This document shows positions 8,106 to 17,023 of a stretch of 64,000 nt of DNA, one piece after another; position 1 is the stretch's first letter, and each line of letters begins with the position of its first letter. The notes under the pieces were generated by a model. It had not been told where the DNA came from, did not search any database, and was given only the letters and a program-made list of their open reading frames with translations. The stretch is from Marinobacter sp. 2_MG-2023 (GTDB taxonomy: Bacteria; Pseudomonadota; Gammaproteobacteria; Pseudomonadales; Oleiphilaceae). The stretch covers positions 186,001 through 250,000 of the forward strand of contig NZ_JAUOPH010000004.1 of assembly GCF_030546935.1 (NCBI RefSeq). The letters run 5' to 3'. Made by a program: the position numbers and the translations under genes.

Positions 8106-8654
8106 TCAGCTGGTCTTGCGCTGCTCCTCCAGCATGTTTGGCTGCAGTATCTCGATCCAGTAGCCGTCTGGATCCTTGATGAAGGCGAGGCCTTTCATCT
8201 TTCCGTCATCCGGTTTCTTGACGAACTCAACACCCAGACTCGTAAAACGCTCGCAGGCGCTGTAGACATCTGGTACCGCGACGCCAATATGGCCGAAGCC
8301 CTGTGGCTCATCGTTGCCGTTATGGTAGGCAATTTCGTTATCATTTTCCGTGCCCCAGTTATGGGTCAGCTCCAGCATGGCTTCGCGCCCGAACGTGTAG
8401 GTGGTCCGGTGAGCGTCATCTGCCGGCACAAGGCCAGCCTGCCGGTCATCAAGGTAGCCGAGGAAATAGAGCGTAAACTTCATCTCCGGGAAGTCCAGCT
8501 TGCGCACTAGCCGCATTCCCATCACACGGGTATAAAAATCCATGGAGCGTTCAGGATCTTTTATGCGCAGCATGGTCTGGTTAAAAACGTAGCCTTCCGT
8601 TTCCGGAACTGGCTGTTCATGCAGACCGGGGGCTTGCTCAAAATGCTTGGGCAT
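8106..8654 (-). CDS. gloA: Lactoylglutathione lyase (glyoxalase I)
   Basis: A 182-residue VOC-fold metalloenzyme that isomerises the methylglyoxal-glutathione hemithioacetal to S-D-lactoylglutathione. The metal-ligand positions of the long (eukaryote-like) form are visible: Gln in [11 protein letters not shown], Glu in MLELTHNWG, His in [11 protein letters not shown], and Glu in YWIEILQP. The first ligand is Gln rather than the His of E. coli GloA, which points to the Zn-dependent class. The central segment [19 protein letters not shown] is also typical of that class. AGGGA precedes the ATG. It converges on the lut operon, whose product oxidises lactate. Confidence 0.93.
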   Translation of the reverse strand: MPKHFEQAPGLHEQPVPETEGYVFNQTMLRIKDPERSMDFYTRVMGMRLVRKLDFPEMKFTLYFLGYLDDRQAGLVPADDAHRTTYTFGREAMLELTHNWGTENDNEIAYHNGNDEPQGFGHIGVAVPDVYSACERFTSLGVEFVKKPDDGKMKGLAFIKDPDGYWIEILQPNMLEEQRKTS

Positions 8655-8769
8655 GGTTTTTCCCTTTTTTACTTTTGAAAAATCAGGCTATATACCTGTG
8701 TGCGATTCGGCTCAATTTCAAGGCTATGGTTCGGCGGGCTTTGTCTTCAATTTAATCCGTACCGGCAAC

Positions 8770-8785
8770 TGTGATTCAACTCACA
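8770..8785. promoter_or_regulatory. Perfect CRP/Vfr-type binding palindrome
   Basis: TGTGATTCAACTCACA is an exact TGTGA-N6-TCACA site. It lies in the divergent region between gloA (start 8654, 115 bp away) and the DUF6160 gene (start 8929, 143 bp away). Either gene could be its target. Confidence 0.65.
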
Positions 8786-8928
8786 GACATACCTGCTCCT
8801 CCCTCCTATCGTAACAACATGTAACGAAACTCTATTGCCGCTGCGTCGGTTGCGTTCTCCCCTGCGGCCAGGAAGCTTTTAAAAGCTCCATACCAACAAC
8901 AAAAACAGTCCATGGAACCGGGGTCGTC

Positions 8929-9951
8929 ATGATTCAGCCGCTCACTTGTCGCCGCACGATACGATCAGAAACGTTTTCACTCTGGGTGCTCGCACTCTCA
9001 CTGCCTAACGCTGCCATGGCGGAGTTTGAGCCGTTGGATGACGGCACTCTTTCAGGCGTTACCGGCCAGGCCGGCGTGACGATTGAGCTTGAAACCAAAA
9101 TCAATATCGATCGCCTGACCTGGACGGATGAAGGCTCGTTGAATGTGAACAACATGCGGCTGTCCGGGCACAACAATACCCTTCTGGATAACCTTAAGCT
9201 GACCGTGGATATTGCCGGTACGGGTGAAGTGCTGGAGCATGGGTTTTCAGAAATTGCTCGCCGGGCAAATGCCGGGCTTCTCAATACCAGTGATGCTGAT
9301 GTTGCAGACGCATTGGCGACCTACTCCATAAACGGCGAGTTTGGTAAGCAATTCAAAAGTGGAGACCTGGTTATTCATTTGGGCGCTACCAATTACGGCG
9401 ACCCGACCAGCCTCTCTGATTACTTGCAGGCGGTGGATTTTGAGCTCGAGGTAGGAAGCATTATCGCCGCCGGTTCCGAAGGGACGGCCACGCTGTTTTC
9501 AGATGTGTTGCTGCAGGGTTATGTAGGGCCTACGGACCTGGTTATCCGCAACGCCAGCGGGTCAAATCGCACGTTGCGTAATGGTAACGTCGTTTCTGGG
9601 GCAGAACTGCAGCTGGACACTCATTTTGAAATCACCAATGGAAGCCTGAACTGGGATGCCGCGGATTTGATTCTGCTGTTCAACTTTGCTGCCGTAGGAA
9701 TCGAGGGTCTGCAAATTCATAACCGGCGGGGCAATGACACCCTTGGCCACTTCGGCATGGCAAGCGCCACCGCCAAGCTCTCACAGGGCACAGGTTCGGT
9801 GTCAGGCAAGGAGGGCTTGTCGATTCACGACGTCGAGTTCCGGGCAGACATTGATATGCCCGTGTTCAAGGTAGGCTCGATCAGTATTGGCAGCGTTCAA
9901 TTCACAGACTTTGCCATTACGGATACCACCATGTTGGTTTATGGCCACTAG
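8929..9951 (+). CDS. DUF6160 family exported protein
   Basis: A 340-residue protein with a signal peptide (about 1-31, ending AMA) and the DUF6160-type N-terminal hallmark FEPLDDGTLSGVTGQAGVTIEL. This is the segment seen in FilA-like pilus-associated and related surface proteins. The rest is a long series of beta-rich, Asp/Gly/Asn-containing repeats with alternating hydrophobic residues and few charged clusters, consistent with a beta-solenoid or outer-membrane-associated fold. There are no cysteines after the signal. It stands alone: the next gene on the strand belongs to a glycolipid-type cluster. The start is preceded by GGGGTCGTC. Function unknown; surface or outer-membrane location is inferred. 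Confidence 0.65.
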   Translation: MIQPLTCRRTIRSETFSLWVLALSLPNAAMAEFEPLDDGTLSGVTGQAGVTIELETKINIDRLTWTDEGSLNVNNMRLSGHNNTLLDNLKLTVDIAGTGEVLEHGFSEIARRANAGLLNTSDADVADALATYSINGEFGKQFKSGDLVIHLGATNYGDPTSLSDYLQAVDFELEVGSIIAAGSEGTATLFSDVLLQGYVGPTDLVIRNASGSNRTLRNGNVVSGAELQLDTHFEITNGSLNWDAADLILLFNFAAVGIEGLQIHNRRGNDTLGHFGMASATAKLSQGTGSVSGKEGLSIHDVEFRADIDMPVFKVGSISIGSVQFTDFAITDTTMLVYGH

Positions 9952-9962
9952 TGTCCTGTAAA

Positions 9963-9987
9963 CTGCCTGTCTCTTTTTGACGGGCAG
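9963..9987 (+). promoter_or_regulatory. Hairpin at the ribosome-binding region of the flippase-like gene
   Basis: CTGCCTGTC (9963-9971), loop TCTTTTT, GACGGGCAG (9979-9987). The nine pairs include one G-U, and the hairpin ends 3 bases before the ATG at 9991. It buries the only SD-like GGGCAG. With T residues in the loop rather than after the stem, it reads better as a translational control element than as a terminator. Confidence 0.4.
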
Positions 9988-9990
9988 CCC

Positions 9991-11049
9991 ATGACTGACA
10001 ACATTGACACCAGTTACCAGCCAACAACCTCGGCACGACGCCTGACCCTGTTCAGCCTGCTCTTTATTTTACTCACAGCGGCCGGGCTCTACGCCGTTTA
10101 TGATCAATTCGCAGAGCGCAGCATAAGTTTTGACGCCAGACTGATTGCTCCACAGACCCTTGTAGCCATCGGTGCCCTGCTTCTCGTGTATTTCATCTCC
10201 GATGGTCTGCGTCTGCACTTTACGCTGCGGGCACTTGGGCACTGCCTGTCTTTTCCAACGATATTTCGTCTGGTTTTTATCAACCTGTTTTTTTCCAACG
10301 TCACGCCCATGGCCACCGGCGGCGGCTTCGCTCAGATCTGGTACCTGAATCGCCATGGGGTTCCGGTGGGTAGGGCCACGGCTGCGACTACCATCAGAAC
10401 AGTGCTGGCAGTACTTTTCATCTTCTCTCTTACGCCGGTCTTCCTGCTGACAATGGATGCGTTTGACGGCCAGACCATCACCGGCGACCTGGGCGTGGCA
10501 CTGGCCATATTCATTTTGCTGTATTTGGGCTTTTTCATTGTCCTGCTGTTCCGCACACGTTGGCTTATTGGCCCCCTCAGCGGCCTGCTAAGGACTCTTA
10601 ATCGCTGGCATATCATAGGCGACACTCGCCATCAGCTCTGGCAATTCAAGGCGCGGCGGGAGATGCTGCGTTTCTCACGCAGCTTTGGGGATTACTTGCG
10701 GGGCAAGCCTCTGTTCGTTGTGCTTTCGATCCTGTTTACAGCCCTGTTCCTTCTCAGCCTGTTCAGCTTTCCGGCTCTGCTTATTTACAGCCTGGATTAT
10801 GATGTTGATTACCTTATGTCGCTGGGGCTACTGGTTGTAACAACCTTTATTATGTATTTCTCACCAACGCCCGGCGCTTCCGGCATTTCAGAGGGTGTCT
10901 TCGGCAGCTTCTTCAGCGGGATCCTTTCAGGAAACCACCTGATTCTGGTTATTGTAAGCTGGCGACTGATCACGATTTATCTCGGTATGATCATCGGCCT
11001 GTTCGTGCTGCAAAGAGAGCTGATTAAAACTCGCAGGAACCCCGGATGA
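9991..11049 (+). CDS. Flippase-like / lysylphosphatidylglycerol synthase transmembrane family protein
   Basis: A 352-residue integral membrane protein with about eight hydrophobic helices, matching the UPF0104 / LPG-synthase TM family (AglD- and MprF-N-terminal-like). Family hallmarks seen are FINLFFSNVTPMATGGGFAQIWYL (about 95-118) and, near the C-terminus, PTPGASGISEGVFGSFF. Relatives move or tether aminoacylated or glycosylated lipids. It overlaps by 4 bp with the following pseudo-phosphatase/glycosyltransferase gene, so the pair probably makes and translocates one glycolipid. That pathway is inferred. A hairpin covers its ribosome-binding region. Confidence 0.82.
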   Translation: MTDNIDTSYQPTTSARRLTLFSLLFILLTAAGLYAVYDQFAERSISFDARLIAPQTLVAIGALLLVYFISDGLRLHFTLRALGHCLSFPTIFRLVFINLFFSNVTPMATGGGFAQIWYLNRHGVPVGRATAATTIRTVLAVLFIFSLTPVFLLTMDAFDGQTITGDLGVALAIFILLYLGFFIVLLFRTRWLIGPLSGLLRTLNRWHIIGDTRHQLWQFKARREMLRFSRSFGDYLRGKPLFVVLSILFTALFLLSLFSFPALLIYSLDYDVDYLMSLGLLVVTTFIMYFSPTPGASGISEGVFGSFFSGILSGNHLILVIVSWRLITIYLGMIIGLFVLQRELIKTRRNPG

Positions 11050-13283
11050 TTTTCCGAAACCCGCTAAAACTGCTGTTCTACCTCAGCCTTCTGATTGTGA
11101 TATTGCTGGTGGGCTATAAGGCCTACCTGAACTTTTTCATGGAAGACTTCGCAGGGGTGCATAGCGAACAGGTCGATCGAATTCACGACAACCTGTCGGC
11201 CAACGAACCCTTCGCTTTCGCGGTGGTTGGCAACATCAACAATTCTGTCGGGATTTTTGAAGATCGCATCATTCCGGAGCTAAACGCGTCAGGAATGGAT
11301 TTTCTGGTATCCGCCGGCAATGCCGTCAGCGGCGGGGGTGAAGACAAATACCGAGCCCTGTACGGAACTCTAAGCCATCTGGACATTCCGTACCTGCTTA
11401 CATTTGGCGCCCACGAATACGATGATTTTGGCAGCTTTCGTTTTTACGACCATTTCGGACCGCACTTCTACAGCATTCAGGCTGGCAGCAGTCGGTTAAT
11501 CTTTCTCGACAGCACCGGGAAAACGCCCTGGCGTTGGCAGATTCGCTGGCTGGACGACCTTCTGAGCCAGGACACCTCAAAAGCCAGAATCCTGTTTATT
11601 AGTCACCCACCTCTGCAGCCCAGCGAGGATGCTCTGTTTGATCAGCCTGAGGACTATCTCGAACCGTCTGAATTCCGGAGCGCATTTCTGAAGACGACCA
11701 AAAAACACAACATCGATCTCGTATTCTCAGCCAACCTCTCGCTTTACTCGGAGAAGCGCCTGGGCAACACGACGTTCATAACCACCGGAGGTGCCGGCGG
11801 GCTTATACTGAACGACGACACCAGTTTTTATCACTACGTGAGGGTGAACGTCAGCCCGGAAGGCGAGGTCAGCCACACGCTTCAAAAGCTTGAAGTCGGC
11901 CAGCACCCGATCCTGAAGCGTCTCGAAAGCCTGTGGTTCTTCGTCTATTCACTTTTTTATACCGGCTATATCAACTTCATTCTGATTGTGGCGATCTTTG
12001 CGGCGATCACCATCAAGCTCTACTCCGTTATTTTTGTCGGCAAGGACTATTACCCGGACTACGATCTGGATCCTACGCCATGGCTGGAGAAGCCGTTAAG
12101 AGTGGCCATGTTCACCAACAACTACCTGCCGTTTATTGGAGGTGTACCCATCTCCATTGCCCGGCTGCGACAGGGCCTTGAGAGTCTTGGCGACAAGTTG
12201 CTGGTCATTGCTCCGAGATACAAGGATCAACCTGAAGTTGAAGAGCATGTACTCCGGGTTCCTTCTCTGCTCGCAATGGGCGAGAAACGGGAGTTCCGGC
12301 TTGCAAACATTTTTCTTGGCCGAATCCGAAAGCGGGTGAGAGCCTTCCACCCGGATATTATTCACCTGCACCACCCGTTCTGGCTTGGGTCCCTCGGTTT
12401 ATTTATGGCGCGGAGGCTCAAGGTGCCCGCTATTTACACCTACCACACCAGGCTGGAGCACTACGCTCACTTTGTGCCCCTGCCTGGCCTGATCTTCCGT
12501 AACTTTATCTCCCATGCATTGATCAAGCGCTTCGCCAACAAGTGTGATGGTGTAATCGTACCGACCTATTCAACCGAGGAATATCTCAGAATGATTGGCG
12601 TAAAAACGCCCACTTTCGTGCAGCCCACAGGGATCGAGTACGAGCGTTTTCAGGCCGTAACAGATGAGGAAATCACTCGACTCCGCAAAAAGCTGAACCT
12701 GGAAGGCAAAACCGTTTTCATCAGCGTCTCGCGCTTGTCTAACGAAAAGAATATCGATTTCATGATCGAGGCAGTCAGCACACTGCGCCAGGAAACAGAG
12801 AAACCTTTTCACTTCCTGATGATCGGCGAAGGCCACCAGAAAAGCCGGCTGCAAAGCAAGCTTCAGGAGCTTGGACTTGAAGCCTGCATCACACTCGTTG
12901 GCGCAATACCGCCAGATGACATGGCTGTCTGGTATCGCCTGGGCGACGCTTTTCTGTTTGCATCCAAATCCGAAACCCAGGGTATGGTTATCCTGGAAGC
13001 TATGGCAGCAGGCCTTCCTGTCGTTGCTGTGCGCTCCAGTGGTATTGATGACGTTGTCCGCCATGGCTTCAACGGTTTCAAAACCCCGGAAAGACAGGAT
13101 CAGTGGTGCGCTCAGGTAAAGTGTTTGCTGGAGGACGAGGATCTAAGACGTACTCTTTCGGAGCAGGCTCTGGCCTTCGCCAAAGATTTTTCAGTTGAAC
13201 AGTTTGCCAGTGATGTTCGCGGGATTTACGCTACTACTTTGGCACTCAACGATAAAAAGCTGACAAAACGGAGAGAAACGTGA
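11046..13283 (+). CDS. Membrane-anchored pseudo-metallophosphatase fused to a GT4 glycosyltransferase
   Basis: A 745-residue two-domain protein. One helix lies at about 8-30, a calcineurin-like phosphoesterase fold at about 55-285, a second helix at about 295-325, and a GT-B glycosyltransferase (family 4) at about 352-735. The GT part shows FTNNYLPFIGGVP, DIIHLHHPFW, TYHTRLEHYAHF, PTGIEYERF, SVSRLSNEKNIDF and SETQGMVILEAMAAGLPVV, closest in style to diacylglycerol glucosyl/mannosyltransferases. The phosphoesterase part has lost its metal ligands: NIN for DxH, SAGN for GD, GAHE for GNHE and ANLS for GHxH; only SHPPL remains. Topology would put it outside and the transferase inside. It overlaps both neighbours (ATGA and GTGA). 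Lipid glycosylation is inferred. Confidence 0.82.
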   Translation: MIFRNPLKLLFYLSLLIVILLVGYKAYLNFFMEDFAGVHSEQVDRIHDNLSANEPFAFAVVGNINNSVGIFEDRIIPELNASGMDFLVSAGNAVSGGGEDKYRALYGTLSHLDIPYLLTFGAHEYDDFGSFRFYDHFGPHFYSIQAGSSRLIFLDSTGKTPWRWQIRWLDDLLSQDTSKARILFISHPPLQPSEDALFDQPEDYLEPSEFRSAFLKTTKKHNIDLVFSANLSLYSEKRLGNTTFITTGGAGGLILNDDTSFYHYVRVNVSPEGEVSHTLQKLEVGQHPILKRLESLWFFVYSLFYTGYINFILIVAIFAAITIKLYSVIFVGKDYYPDYDLDPTPWLEKPLRVAMFTNNYLPFIGGVPISIARLRQGLESLGDKLLVIAPRYKDQPEVEEHVLRVPSLLAMGEKREFRLANIFLGRIRKRVRAFHPDIIHLHHPFWLGSLGLFMARRLKVPAIYTYHTRLEHYAHFVPLPGLIFRNFISHALIKRFANKCDGVIVPTYSTEEYLRMIGVKTPTFVQPTGIEYERFQAVTDEEITRLRKKLNLEGKTVFISVSRLSNEKNIDFMIEAVSTLRQETEKPFHFLMIGEGHQKSRLQSKLQELGLEACITLVGAIPPDDMAVWYRLGDAFLFASKSETQGMVILEAMAAGLPVVAVRSSGIDDVVRHGFNGFKTPERQDQWCAQVKCLLEDEDLRRTLSEQALAFAKDFSVEQFASDVRGIYATTLALNDKKLTKRRET

Positions 13284-14227
13284 GCGGTATTCCTGTGGGA
13301 ATCAGCACCTGCCTTTTGGGCAAAGAAGTTCGCCATGACGGCGGCCACAAACATTCAAGATACTGTACGCAGGTCTTGGCGCAGCACTTTGACTTCCGCT
13401 CCATTTGCCCGGAGCTCGAAGCCGGCCTGGGTGTCCCCCGCCCCGCCATTCATTTGCGGGAGTACCCGGATGGCATCCGTCTTATTGAAGCAAAGGGCAC
13501 TGCCGATCACACCATAGCCATGCAGGAATTTACCGAGCGTATTCTGCCGGACCTGTCCGACCTGCGCGGTTACATCCTGATGGCAAAGTCGCCCAGCTGC
13601 GGCATGGAACGCATTAAGGTACATAACGCTGAAGGCCAGGTGGTGCGACGCGATGGGCAGGGCATGTTTGCCGAGGCGCTTATCCGCGCTTACCCGCTGA
13701 TGCCGGTTGAAGAAGAAGGCCGGCTAAATGATGACACGCTACGGGAGAACTTCATCGAGCGAGTGTTCGCCTACGACGACTGGATCCAGAACGTTGCAGG
13801 CCAACACCTGACAGCAAAGGCCCTTATCGAATTCCACACCCGCCACAAGTTTCAGCTCCTGGCGCACTCTGAAAAGATCTACCGCCAGCTTGGGCCTATG
13901 CTGGGAGATCTCAAAGCGGACGCACTCGAAACGATCGCCGGCCGATATATTCAGGCATTCATGGAGGCGATGACGAAGAAAGTAAGCCGGGGCTCACACA
14001 TCAATGTCATGCAGCATCTGATGGGTTACCTGCGGGATGCCATAGGAGACGAAGACCGCAAGGTTTTGGTAGAACAAATTGAAGCCTATGGCCGCGAAGA
14101 AATCCCACTGGTTGTACCTATGACATTACTGAGAATGGCACAGCGCAGGGAGCCAGTGGATTATCTGAACCTGCAACACTACCTGAGCCCCTACCCGGAT
14201 GAGTTGGGGCTCAGAAACAAGGTTTAG
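13280..14227 (+). CDS. DUF523 and DUF1722 domain protein
   Basis: A 315-residue protein made of an N-terminal DUF523 domain (about 1-145) and a C-terminal DUF1722 (YbgA-like) domain (about 190-305). DUF523 hallmarks are GISTCLLGKEVRHDGGHK, CPELEAGLGVPRP and KSPSCGMERIKV; the cysteines suggest metal or Fe-S binding. DUF1722 hallmarks are FHTRHKFQLLAHSEKIYRQLG and a C-terminal LNLQHYLSPYP-type end. This fusion is widespread; a role in thiol or photolyase-linked chemistry has been proposed but I cannot support one. The start is GTG at 13280, overlapping the glycosyltransferase TGA (GTGA), with GGAGAG upstream. Confidence 0.88.
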   Translation: MSGIPVGISTCLLGKEVRHDGGHKHSRYCTQVLAQHFDFRSICPELEAGLGVPRPAIHLREYPDGIRLIEAKGTADHTIAMQEFTERILPDLSDLRGYILMAKSPSCGMERIKVHNAEGQVVRRDGQGMFAEALIRAYPLMPVEEEGRLNDDTLRENFIERVFAYDDWIQNVAGQHLTAKALIEFHTRHKFQLLAHSEKIYRQLGPMLGDLKADALETIAGRYIQAFMEAMTKKVSRGSHINVMQHLMGYLRDAIGDEDRKVLVEQIEAYGREEIPLVVPMTLLRMAQRREPVDYLNLQHYLSPYPDELGLRNKV

Positions 14228-14236
14228 GGCGTTGGA

Positions 14237-14968
14237 TCAGAAGCCATAAAGCAGTGTGATCGCCGTCTCCGTATCCGTAGAGTCTTTGCCGGCAGGCGCA
14301 TCGGATAAATGCTTCACGCGGTAAGCAGCTTTCATTGAGAGATTGCCAACTATGTTGGCTTTTATCGCAGTCTCGGATTCGCTGATCACGTTGTTGTCAT
14401 CCAGGCCAATTTCCGTGCTCAGCTTCTGATGGAACAGTGCATTGTCAGAAAGTTCATAGTCGAACTGAGCTGCAAGCCGTGCGATTGCTTCTTTCTCGAC
14501 ATCTTCACCGTCTGAATTTACGACCTCCAGCTTGTTGTAGCGATAACCAACACCTGCCGAGAGATCAAGAAATGAGTCTTCTCCCCGCTGCCAGACCCGG
14601 TTTCCATAACCGGTGGTAGCACTGGATTCGAAGTCGTATCCGGAGAAACGATCATTCTCGTAGCCGCCCCGCAGAAACCAGTACTGGCTTTCATCAAACT
14701 TGTAGTTGGTTTCCAACGAACCTCTGTATTTCTCCGCCGTGGTTTCATCCTCGGCTTCAGAGTAGTTGGAACTGAACTGCGCAATGTTACGCCAGTCCAC
14801 TACCTCATGAACCACCCCAAGGCGTCCATTGACGTTGGTTTCTTCAGTATTACCAGAAGTAATGAGCACACCAAGTTCGGCCTCGCCTTCCCAGTCTTTG
14901 GCATCCTGGCCGTAGGCCAAAGGTGCGGCTGAAATAGCAATAACGGCAACTGTTTTTTTAAAACCCAT
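14237..14968 (-). CDS. DUF481 family outer-membrane beta-barrel protein (YdiY-like)
   Basis: A 243-residue protein with a signal peptide (1-20, cleavage after AYG). The DUF481 beta-barrel pattern follows: alternating strands starting with WEGEAELGVLITSGNTEETN, repeated Tyr/Trp aromatic girdle residues, and a terminal LLYGF ending in Phe, the usual outer-membrane insertion signal. YdiY-type proteins are described as salt- or acid-induced outer-membrane proteins of unknown transport role. AAGGAG lies 5 bases before the ATG at 14968. It converges on the DUF523 gene with a 9-bp gap. Confidence 0.88.
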   Translation of the reverse strand: MGFKKTVAVIAISAAPLAYGQDAKDWEGEAELGVLITSGNTEETNVNGRLGVVHEVVDWRNIAQFSSNYSEAEDETTAEKYRGSLETNYKFDESQYWFLRGGYENDRFSGYDFESSATTGYGNRVWQRGEDSFLDLSAGVGYRYNKLEVVNSDGEDVEKEAIARLAAQFDYELSDNALFHQKLSTEIGLDDNNVISESETAIKANIVGNLSMKAAYRVKHLSDAPAGKDSTDTETAITLLYGF

Positions 14969-15003
14969 GAAAGCTCCTTGATAGCGGGTTAACTCAAATT
15001 CGC

Positions 15004-16023
15004 TCAGGTCTCAAGACCATGTGGCTGCCCCTCACCCTTCAGGCTTTTCTCCGCATGGCGTTCACGCTCTGACTTTTTGCGCGCCTTGCGCTCAGCAATA
15101 AAATGAGCAGCCTCACCGCCTACATGCACTTCACCGCGGGCCTCGGCCAACCTAATCTGGCGTTCCCGCTCGGCAAATCGAACCTTTTGTTCTTCACTCA
15201 GAGTGTCCAGGCACCGATGACAACTCACACCTTGCTGATACTCCGGACGCTGCTTATCAGCCTCGGTAATCGGGCGGCGACAGGCATGACATTGATCGTA
15301 ATCGCCCCGTTCCAAACGATGATTGACCGTAACCCGATCGTCAAATACAAAACATTCACCTTTCCAGAGGCTTTGTTCTTCCGGCACCTCTTCCAGGTAT
15401 TTCAGAATACCGCCCTTGAGGTGATATACCTCGTCAAACCCTTGCTCTCTAAGGTACGCCGTCGATTTTTCGCAACGAATGCCGCCGGTACAGAACATGG
15501 CAACTTTTTTATGCTTTGCCGGGTCAAGGTTCTGCTTTACATATTCCGGAAACTCACGAAACGTATCTGTGGCCGGGTTAACAGCATGAGTGAAGGTGCC
15601 AATTTCCACCTCGTACTGGTTACGGGTATCCACAAGAAGAACATCCGGATCGGAGATCAGGTCGTTCCAGTCGCTCGGCTCCACGTAGGTGCCGACGATG
15701 CGCTTTGGATCGATACCATCAACGCCCATGGTGACAATTTCTTTTTTGAGCTTCACTTTGGTGCGTTTGAACGGCTGGATATCGACGAACGATTCCTTGT
15801 AATCAATACCATCAAAGCGCTCATCAGTGCCCAACCAGTCCTGTACCGCATCGATACCGCTGCGGCTTCCGGCAATGGTGCCATTGATACCTTCCCGGGC
15901 CAGTAACAGAGTGCCATGCACACCGTGGGCCAGCATGACATCAAGTAGCGGCTGACGAAGGGTTTTGTAATCATTCAGAACGGCGAACTTATAAAGCGCG
16001 CAGACAACAACGTTGTTGCTCAT
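15004..16023 (-). CDS. trhO: tRNA uridine(34) hydroxylase TrhO (rhodanese-related)
   Basis: A 339-residue TrhO/YceA protein, which installs the oxygen of 5-hydroxyuridine at position 34 of certain tRNAs, using O2. Seen: the N-terminal YceA domain ([22 protein letters not shown]), a rhodanese domain with the active-site loop [15 protein letters not shown] near 180-195, and a C-terminal cysteine cluster ([12 protein letters not shown]) with a Lys/Arg-rich tail. The frame is open 23 codons further upstream, but the ATG at 16023 has GGAG with 7-nt spacing and gives the family N-terminus. The stop codon lies 35 bases from the DUF481 start on the same strand. Confidence 0.92.
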   Translation of the reverse strand: MSNNVVVCALYKFAVLNDYKTLRQPLLDVMLAHGVHGTLLLAREGINGTIAGSRSGIDAVQDWLGTDERFDGIDYKESFVDIQPFKRTKVKLKKEIVTMGVDGIDPKRIVGTYVEPSDWNDLISDPDVLLVDTRNQYEVEIGTFTHAVNPATDTFREFPEYVKQNLDPAKHKKVAMFCTGGIRCEKSTAYLREQGFDEVYHLKGGILKYLEEVPEEQSLWKGECFVFDDRVTVNHRLERGDYDQCHACRRPITEADKQRPEYQQGVSCHRCLDTLSEEQKVRFAERERQIRLAEARGEVHVGGEAAHFIAERKARKKSERERHAEKSLKGEGQPHGLET

Positions 16024-16163
16024 GGGCATTCTCCTGCGGGCCGGATCGTAAATCCGGAGCATGGGTTTATTTATCTGGAAGGCATAAGCCAAGAGAAGGC
16101 GAGAATTCTAACCCACTCCGGCTTATGTTCAAATCAGGATTGACCGAAGTCATAATCCAATGC

Positions 16164-16895
16164 TTATTCGCTCGCGGCGGAAAGCTCCCTCTCCACTAGG
16201 GCTGAAAGCTGCCCCCAGCCCGGGCGTGTAAGGCGGATATTATCCACCAGCACCGTTGGGGTACTGGTTACTCGCAGCTGCACAGCAACTCTGCGGCTTT
16301 CTTCAACAGCCTCACGATGTAACTCTGTTGTCATACACCGGCGAAAGCGGCGCTCTTCCAGACCTAAATCGTTCCCGTAGCGGGTAAACGTAGCAACAGG
16401 ATCGTTCGACCCGCTCCACTCAGACTGCGAATCGAAAAGGCGTTCATGCATTTCCCAATAGGCACCCTGGTCGCCGGCACAGCGTGCAGCCTGAGCAGCA
16501 GGAAGAGCGTTCTGATGCTGCTGTAACGGCAGGTCGAAATACACAAAGCGAACCTTCCCCGCCTCCACATATTCCTGCTTCAGGCGCTTGCTCGCTTCTG
16601 CAAAAAGACCACAGGCAGGGCACTGGTAATCAGCAAATTCCCGCACCACAACCGGGGCGTCATCAGCACCCACTGAAACACCGTACTGGTCCAACTGAGC
16701 AGGAAAAGCGTCTGCGCCTGGCGCAGCAACCGGCAAGTCCTCCGACGTTGGCTTCGGAGCTGCCGTCAGAAAGAACGCGCCAATAACAATAGCTGCCAGA
16801 ACCAGCACACTCACACCGATGAACAGAGGCTTTCGCGAGTTGGTTTTCCGGGGCGGCGGCGCTCCGGTTTGTTTGCGACGTTTTGCTTCACCCAT
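16164..16895 (-). CDS. Membrane-anchored DsbA-like thioredoxin-fold protein
   Basis: A 243-residue protein: basic N-terminus (MGEAKRRKQ), one transmembrane helix at about 25-45, then a DsbA/thioredoxin_4 domain with the CPAC redox pair in EFADYQCPACGLF near residue 93-96. The cis-Pro motif TSTPTVLVD lies near 212-220. A second pair of cysteines (AARCAGD and FRRCMT) is present, as in DsbA-like proteins with the helical insertion. It should act in the periplasm as a thiol oxidoreductase. GGGAG with 6-nt spacing precedes the ATG. No dsbB-like partner is nearby. Confidence 0.88.
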   Translation of the reverse strand: MGEAKRRKQTGAPPPRKTNSRKPLFIGVSVLVLAAIVIGAFFLTAAPKPTSEDLPVAAPGADAFPAQLDQYGVSVGADDAPVVVREFADYQCPACGLFAEASKRLKQEYVEAGKVRFVYFDLPLQQHQNALPAAQAARCAGDQGAYWEMHERLFDSQSEWSGSNDPVATFTRYGNDLGLEERRFRRCMTTELHREAVEESRRVAVQLRVTSTPTVLVDNIRLTRPGWGQLSALVERELSAASE

Positions 16896-17023
16896 TCTTG
16901 ACTCCCTTTTGTTTTACCGAGGTTACCCGGCGTTTGTTAGCAGGCGAACATTTCCACATTCGCTCAGGCAGGCTAAGATCCTCTATATCCTACATAAGTT
17001 CCAATACAAATTAAGGAGATCTC

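Noticed and set aside
14437..15906. Long plus-strand frames opposite the DUF481 and trhO genes
   Set aside because: Antisense shadows of well-conserved genes; no motifs or ribosome-binding sites.
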